Below, one piece after another: positions 52,127 through 62,128 of a stretch of DNA of 64,000 bases; the first letter of the stretch is position 1; every line of letters begins with the position of its first letter. The translations under genes and the position numbers were made by a program. The DNA lies in NCBI RefSeq assembly GCF_029227915.1, contig NC_079885.1:13219001-13283000 (forward strand), in the 5' to 3' direction. The notes beneath the pieces are model-generated. The model saw only the letters and a list, made by a program, of their open reading frames with translations. It made no database searches and had not been told where the DNA came from. Origin of the DNA: Hydractinia symbiolongicarpus. Taxonomy: Eukaryota; Cnidaria; Hydrozoa; Anthoathecata; Hydractiniidae.

Positions 52127-52284
52127 AAAAATTTGCCAAAATTGGTTTATTCTTTGTCTTTAATATGTGTCGCGAAGTTGAGTTTGTCGATTAGCATTTG
52201 AGACATGCATTTTTCGGCGACATCAAAGGAAAATGAACACATCCACTTTGCCTGTGACAGACACACAGTCTGTATTATTATAGA

Positions 52285-52385
52285 TATAGAGACTAGCCGA
52301 TAAAGCACGTGGAAAAATCCACTGAGGCAGGATAAGAATGAAAAAGAAGCGTCATTTGAATTTTGATGACGTCAGCAACTCATCA
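52285..52385 (+). repeat. R1 repeat, copy f
   Basis: It begins gactagccgataaagcacgtgg and runs to gatgacgtcagcaactcatc, almost the same as the first 100 bases of copy a. It lies directly before the presumed left end of E2. Confidence 0.7.
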
Positions 52386-52458
52386 GAGATAGAGAAATGT
52401 TCCTTCTGGCACAGTCGACGTCGACCAAAGGGAAATTCTATTAGTCACCCATTAGTAA

Positions 52459-52640
52459 CCAACACAAAATAATTTGAAATAATATTAAATGCTAATAACT
52501 AACACATAATAATATTAAATGTAAGATACATGACGTCATCTGCCAATCACCAACACAAAATAATATTAAATGTAAGATATATTAAATACTAACACATAAT
52601 CATATTAATGAAATGATATGACGTCATGCGCAATAGTATA
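52459..52640. repeat. E2 left-end duplicated unit with TGACGTCA
   Basis: Two units of about 90 bases (52,459-52,547 and 52,549-52,635) share ccaacacaaaataat, ctaacacataat and aatattaaatg motifs. Each ends with TGACGTCA (52,531-52,538 and 52,619-52,626) followed by tctgccaat or tgcgcaat. It lies directly before the first E2 gene and may be terminal-repeat or promoter DNA. Confidence 0.6.
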
Positions 52641-52651
52641 TTATACAGAAT

Positions 52652-55600
52652 ATGAGTAAAAATTATTATGACCGTGCCAAAATTTTGTTGAAATCAAAAA
52701 AATTATATATAATAAAGGAGATGGATTTAAATTCAAATACTGTAAAACAATTACATATAATTGCAAAAACACGTGGGCTTACGGGTTATTCAAAATTACG
52801 CAAAGCAGGCCTAGTTACTTTATTAAATACACATCATACCTCATTCTCACCACAAGCCATGGACATTATTGAAAAACATGAAATGGCTAGATCATGTCCT
52901 ATTAAGAAGAACATCGAGCCCTACGTTCCCACATTCGAGGAAATGAATGAGTTTGGACGTTAGGAGCTGAAGAGAACTCGTCCAATAGTCAATAGGAAGC
53001 TGTGGGAATGGTCAGATTGGCTATTATCACATGTACCTGAGATTATAAAGAAACCAGTGCAAAGTATATATACATCGATAAAATCACGAATACTTTCACT
53101 ATATAATGGTGCCAAGGCGAGGTCGAGGAAGAAGCGAGGGAAGATCATGCTTCAGAGCAACCTTATCAAGATTTTACGCCTCAAGAACACAAGCATGCAT
53201 TACATAAGGCATTCAAAAGTTCTGGCATAGCTGGTGTTGATAAAACAGATATTAATGGGTACTTGGACATGGTACGATCACATGTGAAAAATTTGATCGA
53301 GAACCAGGTGGAGGAAATGGGCTCTGCGAAAATCCAGTGCTTCCTATGGATTTTGTGGAAAAACAAATCGATGGTACTAACGAGTTTATAAAAGTAGACA
53401 AAGTATTCCACAGCAACATGACATCAATACTTCAAGGAACCATAGTGGATGAAGTGATGGATACGATGTTTGCTCAAATTAAAACGAATGTGGAGAATCC
53501 TGCATTACCCAAGAGTGGCTTTAGTATCGGTAGAATCAATAACATGGATATAGATTTTCATAAATTGAAGCTAACTAGAGGCTCATCATATATCCAAACA
53601 CCAAAGTGGATAGCCAATAAGCGGGCGACCATTAATCCACAGAACAATGATGATGAGTGCTTTAAATGGTCAGTTATCGCCGCCATACATTACGAAGAGA
53701 TAGATACAAACCATCAGAGAATAAGCAAGCTTCCACAATATGAGGAGCGGTATAATTGGGATGGTATAGAATTTCCAACAACCATCAAGGACATCAACAA
53801 AATTGAGCGGAACAATCCTCACATCGCCGTTAACGTTCTGTATATAACAGGTAAAAATTTTAATATCTTACGGCGATCGACATTTAATGAAAGGGATACT
53901 CAGATTAATTTACTAATACTTACTAATGAAAAGAGAAACCATTACGTATCCATAAAAAATCTATCAAGACTACTAGGACGTGAAATATCAAAAAACCACG
54001 GCAAGATGCACTTTTGTCTGAATTGCCTGCAGGGGTTCCAAACGATAGAATCTCGGGATAACCACTATACCTACTGCAAAGATAATGAAGCGGTAAAGAT
54101 AACGATGCCGAGTGAAAAAGAAAAATGGTTATATTATCAAGATGGTCAGCAGCAATTTATGGTTCCATTCTTCATATACGCAGACTTTGAAAGCCTACTA
54201 ATTCCGATGAAAGAGAATGCTCGGGATACCAAGACTAAGACATTGAATAAGCATGTACCATGCGGGTGAGCCACATATTCCACCTTTGCATATGGAGAAG
54301 TATCAGATCCACTAACAGTCTACAGGGGTGAAGATTGTGTGAAAAAATTCGTCGATCATCTAGAGGACGAGGTAAAGCGACTCTACATGTTACCACTAAC
54401 GGAGGTACTAAAAAGGAAGCACGACTCCGCCACGAGTTGTCACATCTGTATGAAACCATTCAACGATGATGAACCAAAGAACCGTAAAGTTCGAGACCAC
54501 TGCCATTACACAGGCTTATATCGGGAAGCGACTCACAATACCTGCAATTTGAAATACAGGATACCAAGCCACGTACCCATAATATTCCACAACTTATCAG
54601 GGTACGACGCTCACTTATTTATACGTGAGCTCGGTGAAAAATACGACACCCAAGATATCGCCTGCATCGCAGAGAACACCGAGAAATATATACCATTCAA
54701 TGTGAAGATCAATATCCCAATCGCGGGTATAGGGTATGGTGACGGTGATTTTTAAAAGAAGATCGAATTCAGATTCATAGACAGTTGTTGATTTATGCCA
54801 TCAAACCTTGAGAAATTAGCTAATAATCTTGTTGATGAACGGTGCAAAAATCTACGTTGGTATTTCACTGAGGATGACACCTTTAAGCTAATGCGAAGAA
54901 AGGGTGTATATCCCTATGAGTATATGGATGGCTGACGACGATTCGAGGATACTGAGCTACCGCCGAAGGAGGCATTCTATAGCAAATTAAATATGAATTC
55001 TATCACCGACGATGACTATGAACATGCCCAGAAAGTATGGGATACTATCAATCCCAAGGGGGATGAAACTACCATGGGTGATTACCATGATGCGTATTTA
55101 GTGACTGACGTTCTATTGCTTACCGATATCTTTCAGAATTTTCGCAGCACTAGCCACGCGAACTACAAGCTCGATCCTGCTCACTTCTACAGCGCACCTG
55201 GTCTCGCCTGGAAGACAGCAGTCAAGTACACAGAAATCAAACTGGAGCTCTTTACGGACCCTGATATGTTATTAATGTTTGAGAGAGGAATCCGAAGTGG
55301 TATAACTCAAGCAGTGCACCGCTACGCGAGAGCGAATAATAAATATATGAGCGATCAATATGATTCTGATAAGGAATCGTCATACCTACAGTACATAGAC
55401 GCCAACAACCTGTATGGGTGGGCAATGCAACAATCCCTCCCAACTCATGGCTTCAAATAGGTGTCGAATATTGAGATAATCGATGAAAAGAAGATCGAGA
55501 AATTGGTATCTGATAATAAATATGGGTACTTGCTGGAGGTTGACGTTGATTATCCGAAGGATTTACACGACAAACACAACGGGCTCCCCTTCCTGTCGGA

Positions 55601-56615
55601 GCGCAAGATAATCCACAGGGTAGAAAAATTGATACCAAATCTTGAACACAAGAAGAAATACGTGGTACACATCGGAGCTTTACATCAAGCTTTAAAGCAT
55701 GGGCTCGAGCTTAAAAAGGTCCACCGCGCTATCCAGTTTAATCAATCCCCGTGGCTGCGAGGTTATATAGATCACAACACAAAGCTGGGAACTGCCGCCA
55801 AAAATGATTTTGAAAAGGACTTTTATAAGCTTATGAATTTGAGCGTGTTCGGGAAGACAATGGCGAATATACGGAATCATAGGAATATCAAGCTAGTTAC
55901 GAATGAAGCTGCTTATTCAAAACTCACTATGCAACCAAATTTCAAGAGCGGCACATGCTTTGGTAAGAATCTCATGGGTATTGAGAAGGGTAGGACAGGT
56001 ATCAAAATGAATAAGCCCGTGTATATTGGTCAAGCTATCTTGGATCAATCAAAAACCCTTATGTATGAGTTCCACTATGGTTATATGCAACCCAAATATG
56101 GTAGCAAGATTCAGCTTATGTACATGGATACCGACTCATTCGTTTACGACATCAGAACGGAGGACTTCTATCGGGATATTGCCGATGATGTTGAAGCCAG
56201 ATTCGATACTAGTGCTTATGACAAGGATGATAATAGACCCCTGCCCATCGGGAAGAACAAGAAGGTTGTGGGTCTTATGAAAGACGAATTAGGCGGCAAA
56301 ATCATGACTTCCTTTATCACCTTGAGACCGAAGGCCTACGCATATAAAGCATTAACGAAAGAGGGCGGAGATCGTAAGGCCAAGGGTGTTAAAAAGGCTG
56401 TAACAAAAAAATGTATCACTTTCGAGAACTATGAGCAATGTCTGAAGGAAGGTATTGACGTAAACAAAACTTGGCGTTGTATTAATAACAAGAGCCATAT
56501 TATATACACGCAGGAAGTCACAAAAATCGCGTTAAATAGAGCTGATGAAAAAAGGATCGTTCAGGCGGATCAGATCAGCACACTGGCTAGAGGACATTAT
56601 CGGTTGAAGAAATAA
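52652..56615 (+). pseudogene. E2 protein-primed family B DNA polymerase, mostly in-frame stops
   Basis: The N-terminus (52,652-52,963) has a SAP-like helix pair with TVKQLHIIAKTRGLTGYSKL. After an in-frame TAG at 52,961 and a frameshift between 53,110 and 53,330, the frame from 53,337 to 56,615 is constant. It has NDDECFKWSVIAA and RNHYVSIKNLSRLL (a possible Cys/His protease-like region), a finger CLNCLQGFQTIESRDNH, exonuclease motifs FIYADFESL and NLSGYDAHLF, and palm motifs YIDANNLYGWA, LMNLSVFGKTM and LMYMDTDSFVYD. Five in-frame stops lie at 54,267, 54,753, about 54,789, 54,936 and 55,458. The N-terminal region is unlike that of E1. Confidence 0.88.
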
Positions 56616-56618
56616 AAA

Positions 56619-57188
56619 ATGGAGGTATTGTTATTAATCACGATTCTACTCCCATATATATTGATACTTGCTTTCCTTTATCGATACAAACATATAATAA
56701 ATAGGATTTCTTCATTAGCAGAAATATTCGACGATGTTGCCAATGCTACGGAAGCGCCTGAGCAACCTATAGACAAACGTCAAACATTGAAAGATATATG
56801 AAAGACCAAACCATATTTATTGCCTAAAAAATGTAGCGATAGCTTCATTGATAAGGCATCAGATGAAATAGTAGAGAAAATATACGCCGAGGTAGTTAAA
56901 AGGGAGAAAGGGGAAAAAACTGCAAAGGCATTGTCAACTCACGCGCTTGGGTTATATAGCAAAACCATAAGCAATTTTATATCAATCGATGATGTAGAGG
57001 CTCTCCGTAATGATCTGGAAAATGATTTGATTATCCGAGAATCTATGACTGATCTTGGAATCCTCGTTTATACAGCATTTGGCAAATTTTTAGCCCCGCT
57101 GTTGGTGGTTGCGCATACGATTAATCACACAAAACTTTCACAGTCCATTGATGAAAAGGAAGAAATAGAGAAAGAAAAGAATGTTTGA
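56619..57188 (+). pseudogene. E2 membrane-anchored accessory protein, one in-frame stop
   Basis: It starts three bases after the polymerase stop, just after AATAAA. The N-terminal anchor (LLLITILLPYILILAFLYRY) is followed by an acidic segment, a TGA at 56,799, LPKKCSDSFIDKASDEIVEK and SMTDLGILVYTAFGKFLAPL, and a Lys/Glu-rich end. The same gene in E1 is at 31,474-32,077. The last eight bases overlap the next gene. The function is unknown; it might anchor a replication or assembly complex to a membrane. Confidence 0.65.
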
Positions 57189-57570
57189 AGAAATGGAAAC
57201 AAGGCTTTTCGAAGAGATTGTCATTCCACCTTCAGGTCTTGGCAACATAAGAGGAAATGTTTATACCCGGCTAAGGCAAATGTATATAGACACATCTTCC
57301 CACATCCTAGGCATTGGATTGAGCATTTTAGATGTGGATATTGGAGACGTTACTATTGACCCCAGCGATGGCGAGTGTATGGCCAGCGTGTATTTTACAT
57401 TGAAACATGTTATTCCCAAACTGGGTCAAATCATATCACTCACCAAGGTGCAAAATTCTAATCCGGAGGTTATCTTCTTTGATAATTCAGACTATAAAAT
57501 AGCAATCCGGTTTAATGGTGACGATGATGAATATGAGATTACACTATGTCAGTACATGGATCATGGTTGA
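57181..57570 (+). CDS. E2 unknown 129-residue protein
   Basis: An intact frame overlapping the previous gene by eight bases. The sequence is mixed alpha/beta in character (IPPSGLGNIRGNVYTRLRQM, YIDTSSHILGIGLSILDVDI) and ends with an acidic IRFNGDDDEYEIT. I see no motif that names a family. The E1 gene in the same place (31,240-31,474) is not visibly related. Confidence 0.55.
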   Translation: MFEEMETRLFEEIVIPPSGLGNIRGNVYTRLRQMYIDTSSHILGIGLSILDVDIGDVTIDPSDGECMASVYFTLKHVIPKLGQIISLTKVQNSNPEVIFFDNSDYKIAIRFNGDDDEYEITLCQYMDHG

Positions 57571-57647
57571 AACAACCAGCTGCTGTCTTCCATCAGATTT
57601 GTATGTGTTGCCACAGGTCCCTCGTTCTTAATGTAAAAAGAAAGTGA

Positions 57648-57671
57648 TTTATAAGTCTCACGACTTATAAA
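57648..57671 (+). terminator. Perfect stem-loop after an E2 gene
   Basis: Ten paired bases, tttataagtc / gacttataaa, around a four-base loop tcac. It is 78 bases beyond the stop of the 57,181 gene and four bases before the next possible start. Confidence 0.6.
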
Positions 57672-57674
57672 GAA

Positions 57675-58005
57675 ATGAACACTGAACAATCGCAAGAGCA
57701 GAGGGTAATAACAAAACCAGTGAAGCACCCAGGTAGAGTAGCACAAGTTGGCGGCACTGATGAAGAAGAAGGAAGAACTACGGCAACAAGGGAGTGCTGT
57801 TGTTACTCCAGTCAAAACCAGTTCTATACAGTCAAGCAGTGGATATATATATGGCGCTGGAGGCCTACTCGCGATCGCCTGTATCGGAGGTGTCATATAT
57901 TTTACTCGTAAAACCGCGGTTACCCAGCAGCCTGCTGCAGTGGCTCAGCAACCAAGTGTTAGGCAGGAGCCTAAGCCAGATATTGATATTTTCCACATGC
58001 GATAG
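57675..58005 (+). pseudogene. E2 single-pass membrane protein, one frameshift
   Basis: The first frame starts at 57,675 (MNTEQSQEQRVITKPVKH). A frameshift near 57,745 leads to AALMKKKEELRQQGSA, comparable with the Lys-rich E1 segment, and then SSGYIYGAGGLLAIACIGGV IYFTRK, a clear membrane helix with a positive stop. The C-terminal tail is Gln/Pro-rich. It may still be made as a shorter protein from the Met at 57,748. Confidence 0.5.
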
Positions 58006-58019
58006 ACATATAATAAACC

Positions 58020-58298
58020 ATGAGTTCGAATGTTACCCCTCAGCAAAAGGAGATTATAGACATGGTGTACGAAAGTGTTGTAGACCTTGGATTCACTTTC
58101 GCTTACGCGATGCTTGGTAAGCGATTTTTAGGAATGTCGAGCCCTAGTACTAAGCTAGATACGAACGACGTTATGAAGATGATCGCATATTTCACCGCAG
58201 GGCGAGGCAGTCGTGAGATGGCCGTAAGCAAGGGGTGGTTGCCCGCGAGTATAGTCCCAAAAGTAAGCATATATTCAAATAAAAATATCTCTGAATAA
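58020..58298 (+). CDS. E2 conserved small protein (TPQQKEIIDMVYE type)
   Basis: The 92-residue frame starts two bases after AATAAA. VTPQQKEIIDMVYESVVDLG and KRFLGMSSPSTKLDTNDVMK match the E1 remnant at 30,745-31,044; the segment after this (AGRGSREMAVSKGWLPASIV) is lost in E1. The pattern suggests a helical protein with a short amphipathic middle. The function is unknown, but it is conserved in both elements. A long palindrome follows 13 bases after the stop. Confidence 0.6.
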   Translation: MSSNVTPQQKEIIDMVYESVVDLGFTFAYAMLGKRFLGMSSPSTKLDTNDVMKMIAYFTAGRGSREMAVSKGWLPASIVPKVSIYSNKNISE

Positions 58299-58310
58299 GC
58301 ACCTACGAGA

Positions 58311-58338
58311 TTCATGTATACCACGTGGTATATATGAA
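58311..58338 (+). terminator. 28-base near-perfect palindrome after an E2 gene
   Basis: ttcatgtataccac is followed by gtggtatatatgaa; 13 of 14 positions pair and the other is G-T. It lies between a stop at 58,298 and the ATPase start at 58,345. Confidence 0.6.
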
Positions 58339-58344
58339 GAATAA

Positions 58345-58941
58345 ATGCTAGACATTGTTAAAGAACCACATACAGCGATATTTATAGGTCCCACCTCATG
58401 TGGTAAAACTCAGTGTGTATTCAACCTACTGGAAAATGAGTACAAGGGTCGCTTTCACAATATAGTGATACTCTGTCCAACGACCCGCTGGAATAAGACC
58501 TACCTCGATAGACCATCGCTTTGGAAGGATGATTATGTGTTCCTTATTGATCCAGGTGATAATTTATTCGATTGGATAAACAAATTTTCAAACCTCCTGG
58601 CAGGCGAAGAAACACTTTTCATAGTTGATGACATGATTGCGGGTGAATCCATGGATAAAAGGCGCCAGAGCCTGCTCGAATTAGCCATTAGCGGTAGGCA
58701 CAGGAAGCATTCGTTATGGCTGTTGACTCAGAGTTATACCGCGATTCCCAAAAATATGAGGAGGCAAAAGAAACAGTTATTTGCCTGGTATCCCTCGGAA
58801 AGATCGGACCTCAAATTAATTGATGAAGAAACCAACCTGATAGATGATTGTAACACCATCAAAAATCAACTGAAAGGATCCAAACATGCCTGTTTGTTTA
58901 TTCGTCTCGAGCACCCTAGAAATTGGAGTATATTGGAATAA
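58345..58941 (+). CDS. E2 DNA-packaging ATPase (FtsK/HerA type), intact
   Basis: The 198-residue frame starts within AATAAATG. Walker A is IGPTSCGKTQ; NIVILCPTTRWNKTYL follows; Walker B is ETLFIVDDM; the segment SGRHRKHSLWLLTQSYTAIP includes the Gln/Ser sensor-like strand usual in this clade. These compact ATPases power genome packaging in Polintons, adintoviruses, virophages and related viruses. It is the best-preserved hallmark gene in the window. The E1 copy at 25,879 lies next to the capsid gene instead. Confidence 0.9.
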   Translation: MLDIVKEPHTAIFIGPTSCGKTQCVFNLLENEYKGRFHNIVILCPTTRWNKTYLDRPSLWKDDYVFLIDPGDNLFDWINKFSNLLAGEETLFIVDDMIAGESMDKRRQSLLELAISGRHRKHSLWLLTQSYTAIPKNMRRQKKQLFAWYPSERSDLKLIDEETNLIDDCNTIKNQLKGSKHACLFIRLEHPRNWSILE

Positions 58942-58947
58942 ATAAAC

Positions 58948-59145
58948 ATGTCATACATTAGAACTTTAGAAAATCAGTTGAAAGCTTGTCATGAAGAGCT
59001 TGATCGCATCCCTTATCTCGAATCTCAATTAGAGGCCCTCCAGAAGGAGCTTCGTGATGTTCTGGAGAGAGAAAGAATACATAGGAATACCAAGTATTTT
59101 TTCATAACCGTCCTACTCATTGTGACCCTGGTTGGAGTAATGTAA
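58948..59145 (+). CDS. E2 coiled-coil protein with C-terminal anchor
   Basis: The 65-residue frame begins seven bases after the ATPase stop, after AATAAAC. A heptad-like helix (LENQLKACHEELDRI, LESQLEALQKELRDVLERER) leads to a membrane segment FFITVLLIVTLVGVM at the very end. Tail-anchored topology is likely. No homologue was found in E1. Confidence 0.6.
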   Translation: MSYIRTLENQLKACHEELDRIPYLESQLEALQKELRDVLERERIHRNTKYFFITVLLIVTLVGVM

Positions 59146-59153
59146 ATAATAAA

Positions 59154-59957
59154 ATGTCTTGTCTTGTTGAGTTTAACACATTGCCCGCTGGGGCCATCGA
59201 AACTCTATTCGATGCGCAAAATCAGCCTCTTTTTAAACGTGCAGATCTTGGAAGGTTCTTGGGTATTGTTGATATAAGAACATCGTGTAGAGCGCTTAAT
59301 ATAGCGGAGAAGACGCGTATGGAGCTAAATGCTCAGGACCTGGCATACCATGCCTGGCCAGAGGAAACTAAAAATCCTCACGATGTATTCATCTCTTTGG
59401 ACGGTTGAGATTTGTGTACATTCAAGAAAACCAAGGGCTTTTGAAATTATGAGATGGCCTACGGCGAAAAGCATTGAAAAATTACAAGAAACCAGCGAAG
59501 AGCATCATAAAGCTCTTGCAATACTCAGCGATGACCTGAAGGATAGGGACGTAACTCTAGCAAACTTTCAGGAAAATCTTCATGAGAGAGAACACCAGCT
59601 TGATCTGCGAACATTGGAAGTTGTAGGACTCCGTCAAAGATATGTACCACATGCGTATAATCCAGGCAAGGATAATGTTATTATGATTTTTCGTAAACAT
59701 ACTACACCGGAAGAGATAAGTACCACCATCTTCCGTATTACTGCGCCCGTGTACAAAGACGTGGTATTTTAAAGAAAAGACGATGGATCAGGCTTCAATA
59801 TCCTGAGTCTGAAGAAATCGTTGTTATAGATAACGCCAATGGCATGCACGCGTTTAATCGGTTTGAAGAGGAAGGACATATGGAGCGCTACATATGCCAC
59901 TTCAGGCTTATTGATCTAACTCGAGACGATCTCTATGATCCGGCAGTAGAAGATTAG
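59154..59957 (+). pseudogene. E2 BRO-like protein, two frameshifts
   Basis: It starts directly after AATAAA. The BRO-N-like region has ETLFDAQNQPLFKRADLGRF and DVFISLDG. After a shift near 59,404 come CVHSRKPRAFEIMRWPTAKS, a coiled coil and RQRYVPHAYNPGKDNVIMIF. After a second shift near 59,770 come EEIVVIDNANGMHAFNRFEE and CHFRLIDLTRDDLY, ending at 59,957. BRO-type proteins are DNA-binding proteins of large DNA viruses. E1 has related genes at 27,924-29,300. Confidence 0.65.
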
Positions 59958-60121
59958 AGAGCATGGTTTTGTGTGTTTATAACAGGGGGTGCGTTAGACG
60001 CGCCGTCCAAGAACGTAACCGGAGGCGATGCTTTCGTGACCACTTCAATTGTTAACTATCTTTAAACACTTAAAGAAGAAAAAAATTGGAAAAGTACTTA
60101 CAGAGTTGGCAATTTACAAAA

Positions 60122-60380
60122 ATTTACGATGTGAAAGTACCGGTTCTGCGATGCTGTATCAATGCAGGCTCCACTACCGGTTATTGTTCACAGTGTTTGG
60201 AGAATTTTAGTTATCGAAATGGATTACTATGAGGGGTTTATACATCCGGATGATGATGAGCTTTTAGATAGAGTGCAATCAGGAAAAAAGCCCTGGGCAA
60301 CAATTGTGTGGAAAGAGGATGAGGAGGAAGAGCCTGAATACGATATTGAGGTTGCAGGGGTCTGCATATTGTCTCAGTGA
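60122..60380 (+). pseudogene. E2 small acidic protein
   Basis: The main frame (60,162-60,380) has MDYYEGFIHPDDDELLDRVQ and KEDEEEEPEYDIEVAG. A neighbouring frame just upstream has VPVLRCCINAGSTTGYCSQC, with two Cys pairs, that may be its true N-terminus before a frameshift near 60,210. The family is not recognised. Confidence 0.4.
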
Positions 60381-60417
60381 AAGAAAGTAAATGTGGGTAT
60401 TTTAACTTTTAAATCAT

Positions 60418-60621
60418 CAAGGATAAGGACTTAAAGCTCTCTGATCTGGCTGATTTGAATAAAATTGGTGAGATATTAAAAATTCAAATCGAGGATAGGC
60501 GCCTAGTTATATCAAAGACCTTGATATCGAACCAAATTTTAATAAAGGTATAGTCTATGGTTATCCATTCTATACACTACATCCTTCTGATTATACACGA
60601 CTTCGCCCTATTGATGATTAA
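60418..60621 (+). pseudogene. E2 small unknown gene remnant
   Basis: Coding-like pieces in two frames: KDLKLSDLADLNKIGEILKI, then PNFNKGIVYGYPFYTLHPSD ending at a TAA at 60,619-60,621. It is the last plus-strand gene before the convergent integrase. Confidence 0.35.
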
Positions 60622-60644
60622 AGGGATCTTGCTCGGTAGGTATC

Positions 60645-60667
60645 AATGTGAACCAATTGTTCACATT
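60645..60667. terminator. Stem-loop 1 between convergent E2 blocks
   Basis: Nine perfect pairs, aatgtgaac / gttcacatt, with a five-base loop caatt. It lies 24 bases after the last plus-strand stop. Confidence 0.6.
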
Positions 60668-60682
60668 AAGTATCAACTGAGT

Positions 60683-60705
60683 GGTTCCCCCGCTACGGGG
60701 GAACC
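60683..60705. terminator. Stem-loop 2 between convergent E2 blocks, GC-rich
   Basis: Ten perfect pairs, ggttcccccg / cgggggaacc, with a three-base loop cta. Its high GC content stands out in AT-rich surroundings. It lies about 30 bases beyond the 3' end of the minus-strand integrase. Confidence 0.65.
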
Positions 60706-60733
60706 GGTGAAATAGCCCTCAGGCTCGAGAAGA

Positions 60734-61707
60734 TTACCATTCTTTCACATGCTCCGGAGGTACTTCAACACCTTCGGGTACTAGCATCAACTCTTCAGCT
60801 ACGAAACTTCGCTCAGGTCCTCCGTCAAGATAGTATAGGAGACGGGTACCCGTTACCATACGATCCAGCCTGTACGTTTTCTTGCTCCACCAAGCATCTG
60901 TTGCACGTCTCCGAGCATCCCCATGTTCATCCCCAGGCTGCAGGAGATAGAGGTAAAGGCCATCGTCGGGTAGAGGCTTTTGCTCAGGATATTCCTCGCT
61001 TTTCGCAAGCGGTACTTCATCTAGTTTAATGGCCTTGCTTGGCTTCATATCGATCATGGTAGTCCTGGTACTATTCATAATTTTTAAAATATTATATAGG
61101 TGTTTCACCCATGTGGTACTTGTTTCATCAGATGCAAGCTCCTGGGCATCTTGAGGCTTGAAAAGCTTTTGTGCGAGTACCTTGTTGTAGCTTTCGACAA
61201 AAGCTGTGAATGTGTGATGGTATCGGGTAGTAGCCCGTTTAATCTCAACACCTTTGCGTTCAAGCAGCTTTGTCACGTCCGACTTGAACTTGGATATTTG
61301 AGAGGTCCTGCTTTATAAATATCCTTGAGCATCTCCGCAACTTCACTGGCTTTCTTGGTTCTTAGGGGTCTTGCTACCTTGTATCGTGAGGCTACGCCAA
61401 TACCCGTCAAAATGTGTTTATAGTTGTTTCCATACACTTTATCGTGTGGCATATAAAGGAGATCGAATTGATGCATTTCGTTCGGCTTTGTAATAGTGAA
61501 ATGCGGGTAATTAATACTTTTCGGCCCTTTAATGTGTCTGAGCCACAAGAGCTGGCGACTTAGCCAGTGAATAACTCTCTTTTTGGAAAGACCACTCTGC
61601 TCGGAGAGTAGTTTAATAGCTTTTCTCCCGATCCAGAGATGTTCTGGTTGGTAATATATATGACTTAATTTTTTCGCTTTTTCTGGAGTAACAATATGCT
61701 TTGACAT
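60734..61707 (-). pseudogene. E2 retroviral-type integrase, second catalytic Asp deleted
   Basis: It starts within AATAAATG. The N-terminal part has IVTPEKAKKLSHIYYQPEHL and KKRVIHWLSRQLLWLRH. The first Asp is present in MHQFDLLYMPHDKVYG. At about 61,290-61,300 the reading changes frame and the segment that in E1 holds the second Asp (CDNGSE) is missing; the next recognisable piece is SDVTKLLERKGVE. The Glu is present in TAFVESYNK. The C-terminal domain with KPLPDDGLYLYLLQPGDEHG and SFVAEELMLVPEGV is intact. It would insert element DNA into the host genome. Confidence 0.88.
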
Positions 61708-61727
61708 TTATTAGATATCTAAAACGA

Positions 61728-62125
61728 TTACATGTATTTGTATGCCGCAAAACACAGCAGAGCCAAGGAACCTAGAATGAATGTGAGTTTACCGTCCTGT
61801 TGTTGCTTCGAAGGTATGTAAAAATCAGAGAGCTTTGGAGCCTTCTCGATCGTGGCGATGAAATGATCTCGCATGCCCTGGTCGAGCTCTTTGAGACTTT
61901 GCCCTGCCTCCCGCTGTTCCTCCGTCGTCTATTGTGCCAGTCTATTTTTGCCTGTCTGTCCCGTACTTATTGGGCTTGAGCAGCTTGTAAATTTTCAAGA
62001 GCCTGGTCATGACGGTTTCTTTCCTCTTCGCCATGCCCACTAAGTTTGCTGAATAAAAAATTTGACCCACTGAACTCTAATGCGTTTATAGCAGCACCCG
62101 CTACGAGGACGCCGATTGTTGCCAT
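61728..62125 (-). pseudogene. E2 small protein with N-terminal and C-terminal hydrophobic segments
   Basis: The start MATIGVLVAGAAINALEF lies within AATAAATG; LFSKLSGHGEEERNRHDQAL and an in-frame stop near 61,970 follow, then RDRQAKIDWHN, frameshifted material, DFYIPSKQQQDG and the C-terminal anchor LGSLALLCFAAYKYM. E1 keeps only the second half (30,512-30,744). It lies between capsid and integrase genes; a capsid-assembly or membrane role is possible. Confidence 0.5.
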
Positions 62126-62128
62126 TTA

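Noticed and set aside
53337-56615. Alternative genetic code (TGA read as Trp) in the E2 polymerase
   Set aside because: TAA and TAG stops also occur in the same frame, and neighbouring E2 genes contain frameshifts, so decay is simpler.
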